A DNA stretch of 11,531 nt. Origin: JAYXXU01 sp049301135. GTDB lineage: Bacteria > Pseudomonadota > Gammaproteobacteria > Pseudomonadales > Moraxellaceae. Below the pieces are notes generated by a model. That model saw nothing but the letters and a program-made list of their open reading frames with translations, was not told where the DNA came from and made no database searches. The translations under genes were made by a program, and so were the position numbers. The stretch spans positions 1 through 11,531 of the forward strand of contig JBAQKP010000228.1 of NCBI GenBank assembly GCA_049301135.1, given 5' to 3'. This document shows, in pieces, positions 6,670 through 11,531 of the stretch; the stretch's first letter is position 1, and every line of letters starts with the position of its first letter.

Positions 6670-7599
6670 TTATGAGATGGGTTGGCGAATAAACGCTGCA
6701 ATTTCATCCAGCGCCGCTTCAGCATCGACAATCAGCCGATTAAACATCTGGAAGTTATGCCACATCCCTTGATAAATATGACAGTGGACTTGACCACCGG
6801 TCGATTTGATACGCTCAGCGAGCTGAATCGCATCATCGTGTAATATTTCTTCGCTACCGACTTGAATCAGCATAGGCGGTAAACCGTGTAGTGGTGCAAA
6901 CAGCGGAGAGATTCTGGGATCATTAAGTGCCAGCTTACCGCGATAAGCATCTGCACCACGTCGCAAGGCATGTGCCGTAATCATCGGATCGCGTTTGGCA
7001 TTTGCGGTGACTGAGGGCAGGCTTAAGGTCAGATCGACAAACGGCGACATCATCACCAGACCAGCGGGCAGTGGTGAGCCTTGATCACGCAGCGCAATTG
7101 CCAAACTTAAAATATGCGCGCAACCACCGGAATCGCCACCCAAAAAAATCTGTTCCGGCATCCAACCTTGACCGAGGAGCGCATGATAGGCGGTTAACCC
7201 ATCGTCTAGCGCGGCTGGGTAGGCGTGTTCTGGCGCACGCCGATAGTCGATCATATACACCACAGCATGACAGCGTGCTGCCAACTCGCTGGCCATGGCC
7301 TGATGGGTGTTGGATGATCCGGCAAAAAATGCCCCACCATGCAAATGCAAGATCACGCGCTTGACCGTCTGTGGCGTTGCTGCTTGGGTAAACTGTTTGG
7401 GCGTTGCACAGGCTGCTGCCACTGTACCAAGTGTGCTGTGCTGAATGCTGACATCCTGTCGTGCAATAAACAGTTGTGCTCCCAGTTCCATGCTCGCCCG
7501 CAGCATACTCAGCGGTAGCGGACTGCGGCTACCCAGCTTAAAAGTACTGCGCAGGCTGGCTTTAACCAGTGATCTGGTGATCCGTTGTGGGGGCTGCAT
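6670..7599 (-). CDS. HSL-family alpha/beta hydrolase (esterase/lipase)
   Basis: A 309-residue hormone-sensitive-lipase-like (family IV) carboxylesterase, expected to hydrolyse short to medium acyl esters. Seen: oxyanion motif HLHGGAFFAG (about 85-94), DYRRAPEHAYPAALDD (158-173 in the longer frame, 118-133 here) typical of the family, nucleophile Ser157 in GGDSGG, a likely acid Glu251 in GSEEILHDD, and His281 in MWHNF. A glutamate acid is known in Acinetobacter-type members of this family. No signal peptide is seen. ATG 7599 was chosen because GGAG lies seven bases upstream and the family begins with a short basic helix; the frame is open to 7719 without support. It heads a two-gene unit with the small downstream protein and is divergent from another hydrolase. 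Confidence 0.9.
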   Translation of the reverse strand: MQPPQRITRSLVKASLRSTFKLGSRSPLPLSMLRASMELGAQLFIARQDVSIQHSTLGTVAAACATPKQFTQAATPQTVKRVILHLHGGAFFAGSSNTHQAMASELAARCHAVVYMIDYRRAPEHAYPAALDDGLTAYHALLGQGWMPEQIFLGGDSGGCAHILSLAIALRDQGSPLPAGLVMMSPFVDLTLSLPSVTANAKRDPMITAHALRRGADAYRGKLALNDPRISPLFAPLHGLPPMLIQVGSEEILHDDAIQLAERIKSTGGQVHCHIYQGMWHNFQMFNRLIVDAEAALDEIAAFIRQPIS

Positions 7600-7657
7600 A
7601 TGAATACTCCGGTGGCGCGCGTTGCGAATCAGTGGTTTTCTAGCCTGTGTTTGTTGC

Positions 7658-7676
7658 TGACAATTGTCAATGTCAA
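7658..7676. promoter_or_regulatory. Palindrome with TTGACA elements between divergent hydrolases
   Basis: TGACAATTGTCA (7658-7669) is a perfect 12-bp palindrome, followed by a directly repeated TGTCAA (7665-7670 and 7671-7676). On the minus strand this reads as two tandem TTGACA hexamers, each an exact -35 consensus, 66-78 bases upstream of the esterase start. No good -10 lies at 17 bases from either, so a promoter is not proven. The position fits an operator controlling one or both divergent hydrolase genes. Confidence 0.42.
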
Positions 7677-7748
7677 ATTCTGTTTTTTTATTGTCGCAAG
7701 CTGCGCTATGATCAGCCAATCCTGACGATTTGTGATTGGAACACTCGC

Positions 7749-8663
7749 ATGTTTGCTCGCCGTACTGTCAAAAAAATTCGCCTACATGATGGGCAGCAGA
7801 TGCCTGTGATGGTGATTGGTCGTGGTCAGCCGGTGATCATGCTGCATGGTTTTGGCATGGATGCGGCATTATGGTTGCCGTTTATTTTGCCATTTACGGG
7901 TCAGTATCAGTTTTATTTGCCGTACTTGCGCGGCTTTGGCAAGGCCAGTCGAGTCAAGCCATCGCAGCCGGATTTTATTGAGGATTATGTGCTGGATATT
8001 GCGGCGATGCGGCAGCAGCTTGGCCTTGATCAGGTGATTTTGGCGGGGGTGTCGATGGGGGCGTTGCTCAGTTTAAAACTACATGCGGCGGGGCAGTTTG
8101 CTGGGGTGTTACGCTACTTGCACATTGATCAGTCGCCAGTGATTCCCCACAAGCCAGACTGGTCGCATGGGGTATTCGGTGAGCGGCAGGCTGAGACTTT
8201 TGCACAGTTTCGAGGCTTGATTGCACGGGCGCAACCGCATTTGCATTTGCCGCACCAGCAGATTCCAGCGCATTTAAAACGTGAGCTGCTGCAAAATCTG
8301 GCTGATTTTGTCAATGAAACCGTGCATTCGCGGGCGCAGCGGCGTTTATTAAAACCATTGGTACGCTTTCCAAAATTGATGCAGTACGCGATGCCGATGC
8401 ACGGTTGGGCGACCTTGATTCATGGCATGCAGGCCTATATCGAGCAGGGCTATGATTTGCGCGAGACGCTGGCCGATGTACAGGTTCCGGTGACGGTGTT
8501 TAGTGGTGCGCGCTCGCGATTGTATGCGGTCGAAGGACAGACACACTTTACCGAAATGTTGCCGAATGGCCGTCAGGTGATTTTTGCGCAATCGGGGCAC
8601 ATGCCGATGCTGGATCAGCCGCTGATGTTTGTACGGGAGTTTGGGCGGTTTTTACGCGGGTAA
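7749..8663 (+). CDS. Alpha/beta fold hydrolase
   Basis: A 304-residue alpha/beta hydrolase of unassigned substrate. Seen: oxyanion-loop HGFGMDAALW (33-42), a strand-turn PYLRGFGKASR (58-68), nucleophile-elbow GVSMG (100-104) with Ser102, and a C-terminal His284 in SGHMP. The usual acid position after strand 7 reads GARSRLY (253-259) with no Asp or Glu; Asp127 in LHIDQSP, after strand 6, could serve instead, as in some other hydrolases. A cap domain rich in His, Gln and Leu spans about 135-235. ATG 7749 was chosen because TGGAA lies eight bases upstream; the open frame to 7647 runs through the intergenic palindrome. It is divergent from the HSL esterase and ends just before a hairpin at 8694-8717. 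There is no signal peptide. Confidence 0.85.
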   Translation: MFARRTVKKIRLHDGQQMPVMVIGRGQPVIMLHGFGMDAALWLPFILPFTGQYQFYLPYLRGFGKASRVKPSQPDFIEDYVLDIAAMRQQLGLDQVILAGVSMGALLSLKLHAAGQFAGVLRYLHIDQSPVIPHKPDWSHGVFGERQAETFAQFRGLIARAQPHLHLPHQQIPAHLKRELLQNLADFVNETVHSRAQRRLLKPLVRFPKLMQYAMPMHGWATLIHGMQAYIEQGYDLRETLADVQVPVTVFSGARSRLYAVEGQTHFTEMLPNGRQVIFAQSGHMPMLDQPLMFVREFGRFLRG

Positions 8664-8690
8664 AGCGTGGGATAACTAAATACCAGACAG

Positions 8691-8717
8691 AAAAAAGCCC
8701 TGAATCATCAGGGCTTT
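8691..8717 (-). terminator. Terminator of tRNA-Ser, possibly bidirectional
   Basis: A perfect 10-bp stem AAAGCCCTGA/TCAGGGCTTT (8694-8703 with 8708-8717) with a four-base loop. On the minus strand it is followed by a run of six T, 12 bases past the tRNA-Ser CCA end. On the plus strand TTTATCTT follows, so it may also end the hydrolase gene that stops at 8663. Confidence 0.85.
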
Positions 8718-8729
8718 ATCTTGCATATA

Positions 8730-8820
8730 TGGCGGGAAGGGAGGGATTCGAACCCTCGGTAGGGGCAAGCCCTACGCCGAATTTCGAGTCCGGTACATTC
8801 AACCACTCTGCCACCTTCCC
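8730..8820 (-). tRNA. tRNA-Ser (anticodon CGA)
   Basis: The minus strand folds as a serine tRNA: acceptor stem GGGAAGG/CCTTCCC, discriminator G and an encoded CCA (8730-8732). The anticodon stem CCGGA/TTCGG encloses the loop CTCGAAA, with CGA at 8784-8786. The long variable arm is GTAGGG-CTTG-CCCTAC-like, and the T arm carries GGTTCGAATCC. It decodes UCG. It starts 66 bases after purC and has its own promoter and terminator. Confidence 0.97.
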
Positions 8821-8829
8821 GTGGCGCGA

Positions 8830-8859
8830 ATTATACGAGAGCAGTTGGGTGCTGCTCAA
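8830..8859 (-). promoter_or_regulatory. tRNA-Ser promoter
   Basis: On the minus strand a perfect TATAAT (8830-8835) lies ten bases before the first tRNA base. TTGAGC (8854-8859, four of six to consensus) sits 18 bases upstream of it. The bases after the -10 (TCGCGCC) are GC-rich, a discriminator type associated with stringent control of stable RNA genes. A GAGCAG/CTGCTC hairpin (8839-8857) occupies the spacer. Confidence 0.72.
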
Positions 8860-8886
8860 GTAGTTTCAACGATTTATTACAACGGC

Positions 8887-9606
8887 TTACAGATCGCTCA
8901 GATCAACGCCAATCCGCTGCGACACTTCTTCGTAGGCTTCGATCACATCACCCAAGCCTTGGCGGAAACGGTCTTTGTCGAGTTTTTTCTTGGTTTCTTT
9001 GTCCCACAGACGGCAACCGTCCGGCGAAAACTCATCGCCCAGCACGATCTGACCATGAAACACGCCAAACTCCAGCTTAAAGTCCACCAGCATCATGCCG
9101 CCTTGATCAAACAAGGTATTCAGCACGTCGTTGACACGGTAGGTCAGCGCTTTCATTTCGGCCAGTTGTTCGGCGGTCGCCCAACCCAACGTCACCGCCA
9201 ATGATTCGTTGACCATCGGATCACCAAGCGCGTCGTCTTTATAAAACAGCTCAAACGTCGGCGGGGTCAGCGGACGGCCTTCTTCCACCCCAACACGGCG
9301 GCACAGGCTGCCTGCCGCATAGTTACGGATCACGCACTCGACCGGAATCATGTTGAGGCGCTTGACCAGCACTTCGTCTGGGGTCAGCAGTTTTTCAAAA
9401 TGGGTTGGAATGCCCGCATCGGCCAGTTTTTGCATGATAAAAGCGTTAAAACGATTGTTTACACGGCCTTTTTTGGCCAGTTGTTCTACTTTTTTGCCAT
9501 CAAAGGCTGAGGTATCGTCGCGAAACACCAAGACCAAATGATCCGGATCATTGGTTTCATAAACAGATTTGGCTTTGCCAGTGTAGAGCAGGGCTTGTTT
9601 TTGCAT
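8887..9606 (-). CDS. purC: SAICAR synthetase PurC
   Basis: A 239-residue phosphoribosylaminoimidazole-succinocarboxamide synthase, which joins CAIR and aspartate using ATP in de novo purine synthesis in the cytoplasm. Length is as in E. coli PurC (237). Seen: the nucleotide-binding opening YTGKAKSVY (8-16), RDDTSAFDG (29-37), the signature around PVECVIRNYAAGS (88-100), the second signature LVDFKLEFG (173-181) and LGDEFSPDGCRLWD (189-202). No key residue seems missing. It follows bamC by 16 bases, so it is almost certainly in the dapA-bamC-purC operon, an order shared with E. coli. A GGAA about ten bases upstream is a moderate ribosome-binding site. No U-rich terminator separates it from tRNA-Ser. 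Confidence 0.98.
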   Translation of the reverse strand: MQKQALLYTGKAKSVYETNDPDHLVLVFRDDTSAFDGKKVEQLAKKGRVNNRFNAFIMQKLADAGIPTHFEKLLTPDEVLVKRLNMIPVECVIRNYAAGSLCRRVGVEEGRPLTPPTFELFYKDDALGDPMVNESLAVTLGWATAEQLAEMKALTYRVNDVLNTLFDQGGMMLVDFKLEFGVFHGQIVLGDEFSPDGCRLWDKETKKKLDKDRFRQGLGDVIEAYEEVSQRIGVDLSDL

Positions 9607-9622
9607 GATTCAAAAGTTCCGT

Positions 9623-10243
9623 TCAAATCGGCCAGTGTTGGATGATTTGTTTAAGCAAAGAGGTGGTCAGTGTAGGGTCGGCCAGTGCATCTTGGCGATC
9701 TTGCAGACTCACGGTGGTGGCACTGCCTGAGCGGCCTAAACGTAAGGTGTAAGGTTGCTCATCCAGCCGAACGTCAATCTGACTGGTGGCACGGGTGTTT
9801 TTGGTGACATTGATTTTGGCAGTGCTGAGTGATTGTAGCAAGGACTGCCAAACCTGATCAGGATTGCCTTCTGCGCGCAAAATCGGAAAACCATTGCCAT
9901 CGACCACAATTGTCGGGGCGCTTGGACGACCGACATCGACACTGGCACGCGCTTGGAGCGCAGCGGTATCAAGCGGCTGTGGCGCGGGCATCACGAAGCG
10001 ATTGCCTTTTTCGTTGGTGAAGACAGGGGCGTTATCGGGCGCGCGTTCTGGCAGCGCTGGCACAGGGTACAACGCTACAAATGGCCGTGTCGCTTGATCC
10101 GCAGGCAACTGTAGCGGCGGCAATGGTTTGGCGTCGCGGTAGTCGAGCGAGCTGTTATTGACCGCAAACTTGCTACAGCCGCTCATGCTTAAACCCAGCA
10201 GCACCAGCAGTCCAATCGAATTCAGCCTAAAACGCGGTAACAT
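9623..10243 (-). CDS. bamC: Short BamC-like outer-membrane assembly lipoprotein
   Basis: A 206-residue lipoprotein, identified as BamC (NlpB, lipoprotein-34) from its place between dapA and purC and its architecture. The signal peptide RFRLNSIGLLVLLGLSM is followed by a lipobox ending at Cys23. A proline-rich unstructured arm follows (SSLDYRDAKPLPPLQLPAD, 31-49), in which the LDYRDAKPLPPLQLP phrase resembles the BamC segment that contacts BamD. One helix-grip-like domain (about 111-206, IVVDGNGFPILRAEGN and onward) ends the protein. E. coli BamC has about 344 residues and two such domains, so the second is absent here. It is an accessory subunit of the Bam complex, anchored in the outer membrane. 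The start has AGGA six bases upstream. Confidence 0.85.
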   Translation of the reverse strand: MLPRFRLNSIGLLVLLGLSMSGCSKFAVNNSSLDYRDAKPLPPLQLPADQATRPFVALYPVPALPERAPDNAPVFTNEKGNRFVMPAPQPLDTAALQARASVDVGRPSAPTIVVDGNGFPILRAEGNPDQVWQSLLQSLSTAKINVTKNTRATSQIDVRLDEQPYTLRLGRSGSATTVSLQDRQDALADPTLTTSLLKQIIQHWPI

Positions 10244-10294
10244 GATGCATCCTCAAAAGTGACGCCCTGCTGTTAGGACTTTAAGCCAGTCACA

Positions 10295-11194
10295 TTAATG
10301 GCTGATCAGTTGTGTATCACGCAGCGCCTGCGCAATCAATGGCTGGTAAGATTCGCCCAGCACGGTGAGCGGCAGGCGAATGCCACGCTGAATCTGTCCC
10401 ATCACGTGCAACGCCCATTTGACTGGAATCGGATTAGATTCGCAGAACAAGACGCTGTGCAGGATTTCGATCTGGGCGTTCAGTTGTTCAGCCGTCGCCA
10501 GATCACCGTTTAGCGCGGCCTGACAGATCTCATGCATTAGCTTTGGTGCGACGTTGGCAGTGACTGAGACATTACCGCGCGCGCCCAAACCGATCAACTG
10601 CCATGCCGTTGCATCATCACCTGAGAACACCTGCAAACGGCCATTCAAACGATCAATCAGATCTTTACCACGGGTGAGATCCCCCGTCGCGTCTTTAATC
10701 GAAAAAATCGTGTCGATATCGGCTAAGCGCAGCACGGTGTCGTTGTGCATATCGACACCAGTTCGGCCGGGGACGTTATACAACATTTGTGGCAGATCGA
10801 CTGCTTCAGCCACCGCACGATAATGCTGATAGAGGCCTTCTTGGGTCGGTTTATTGTAATACGGGGTGACCAGTAATGCTGCATCTGCACCGAGTTTGCG
10901 GGCAGTATCGGTCAGTTCAATCGCTTCGCGGGTCGAGTTGGCGCCGGTGCCTGCAATCACTGGCACACGACCTGCTGCGCGGGCAATCACCCGTGCAATC
11001 ACTTGCGAATGCTCAGCCACATCAAGCGTAGCGGATTCACCGGTCGTCCCGACTGCCACCAGACCATCGGTGCCTTGGGCGATATGCCAATCGACCAGCC
11101 GGTCAAGCCCGTCCCAGTCGAGCGAGCCATCTTCGAGCATCGGGGTGACCAATGCGACTAAAGAACCTTGTATTGAGGCTGCACGGTGGCTCAT
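10295..11194 (-). CDS. dapA: 4-hydroxy-tetrahydrodipicolinate synthase DapA
   Basis: A 299-residue cytoplasmic aldolase-type TIM barrel that condenses pyruvate with aspartate semialdehyde, the first committed step to diaminopimelate and lysine. Seen: GTTGES (49-54), GTGANST (82-88), LVTPYYNKPTQEGLYQHY (108-125), Tyr139 and Arg144 in MLYNVPGRTG, the Schiff-base Lys167 in SIKDATGD, and GNVSVTANVAP (207-217). The catalytic set matches E. coli Thr44, Thr45, Tyr133, Arg138 and Lys161 with an offset of six. ATG 11194 was chosen because AGGAG lies seven bases upstream; a GTG at 11224 is in frame but would put that site inside the gene. It is the first gene of the dapA-bamC-purC operon, with a 51-base gap to bamC. 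Confidence 0.98.
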   Translation of the reverse strand: MSHRAASIQGSLVALVTPMLEDGSLDWDGLDRLVDWHIAQGTDGLVAVGTTGESATLDVAEHSQVIARVIARAAGRVPVIAGTGANSTREAIELTDTARKLGADAALLVTPYYNKPTQEGLYQHYRAVAEAVDLPQMLYNVPGRTGVDMHNDTVLRLADIDTIFSIKDATGDLTRGKDLIDRLNGRLQVFSGDDATAWQLIGLGARGNVSVTANVAPKLMHEICQAALNGDLATAEQLNAQIEILHSVLFCESNPIPVKWALHVMGQIQRGIRLPLTVLGESYQPLIAQALRDTQLISH

Positions 11195-11243
11195 GGTGTT
11201 ACTCCTGCACGCGCCAACATGCACGCGTGTGCAGTCGATTGGC

Positions 11244-11270
11244 TTAAAATTTGACGGTCAACAATGCCAA
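11244..11270 (-). promoter_or_regulatory. Candidate dapA operon promoter with a small palindrome
   Basis: On the minus strand TTGGCA (11265-11270) and TTTTAA (11244-11249) lie 15 bases apart, short for sigma-70, about 50-75 bases upstream of dapA. Between them is a TTGAC-G-GTCAA palindrome (11251-11261). The pairing is weak; the rest of 11195-11364 shows no better promoter and no riboswitch I recognise. Confidence 0.25.
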
Positions 11271-11364
11271 ACATCTCTGCAAAATCCCTGTATCACCGAC
11301 CAGTCGTTACCCAAAGCATCTGTTAGCGCCAGTCGTGCGCAGGTTTTAGCAAGATTAAATATGC

Positions 11365-11388
11365 AAAAAGCCGGAACAAAGTCCGGCT
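11365..11388 (-). terminator. Terminator downstream of tRNA-Gly
   Basis: A 7-bp stem AGCCGGA/TCCGGCT (11369-11375 with 11382-11388) with a six-base loop. On the minus strand a run of five T (11365-11369) follows. It lies about 70 bases past the 3' end of the tRNA-Gly gene, which is transcribed towards it, and shields the dapA promoter region. Confidence 0.75.
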
Positions 11389-11458
11389 CTTTTCAATCCG
11401 AAACCAAGTATAAACTGGGTGTCGGCTGGCCGTTGGCCATGTTAAGCATTACAAAATT

Positions 11459-11531
<73 letters not shown>

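Noticed and set aside
8821..9204. A 127-codon open frame on the plus strand
   Set aside because: It is antisense to purC and runs into the tRNA-Ser promoter. It is a shadow of the conserved purC frame with no ribosome-binding site.
11427..11439. A TGGCC-GTT-GGCCA inverted repeat between tRNA-Gly and its terminator
   Set aside because: The stem is five base pairs with a three-base loop and no U-tract. It is too short to support a function.

Overview
The window is a chromosomal stretch of a gammaproteobacterium, most likely in the Pseudomonadales and probably Moraxellaceae. The grounds are the gene order dapA-bamC-purC-tRNA-Ser, a RarA that resembles Acinetobacter RarA as I remember it, a short BamC and an HSL-type esterase with a Glu-type catalytic acid. 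Base composition looks close to 50% GC, higher than typical Acinetobacter, so a related genus is more likely than Acinetobacter itself. This is inference without a database search.

Layout, left to right: (1) 1-1208, minus strand: a dienelactone hydrolase-like enzyme behind a terminator, then a tiny two-helix DUF1328 membrane protein followed by a strong hairpin. (2) 1209-1654: a gene-free, AT-rich divergent intergenic region. (3) 1655-3023, plus strand: a YcgN-family Cys-cluster protein and a protein built from two DUF4279-like halves. (4) 3104-4801, minus strand: a long-chain acyl-CoA synthetase with a clear terminator. (5) 5009-6283, plus strand: rarA, whose 3' end overlaps tail-to-tail with a small DUF7674-like gene. 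(6) 6256-7599, minus strand: that small gene behind an HSL-family esterase, in the same frame and separated by one stop codon. (7) 7749-8663, plus strand: a second alpha/beta hydrolase, divergent from the esterase across a palindrome. (8) 8730-11194, minus strand: dapA, bamC, purC and tRNA-Ser(CGA), the tRNA having its own promoter. (9) The right edge holds a tRNA-Gly(GCC) lacking only its first three bases.

Most of the window is housekeeping: lysine and peptidoglycan precursor synthesis (dapA), outer-membrane assembly (bamC), purine synthesis (purC), replication-fork maintenance (rarA) and two tRNAs. The accessory layer is three alpha/beta hydrolases plus an acyl-CoA ligase, which could release and activate acyl chains, although nothing in the sequence ties them into one pathway. 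I see no mobile element, CRISPR array, prophage or defence island. The less ordinary features are the internally duplicated DUF4279-like protein, the esterase/small-protein pair that overlaps rarA, the single-domain BamC, and two palindromes in divergent promoter regions.
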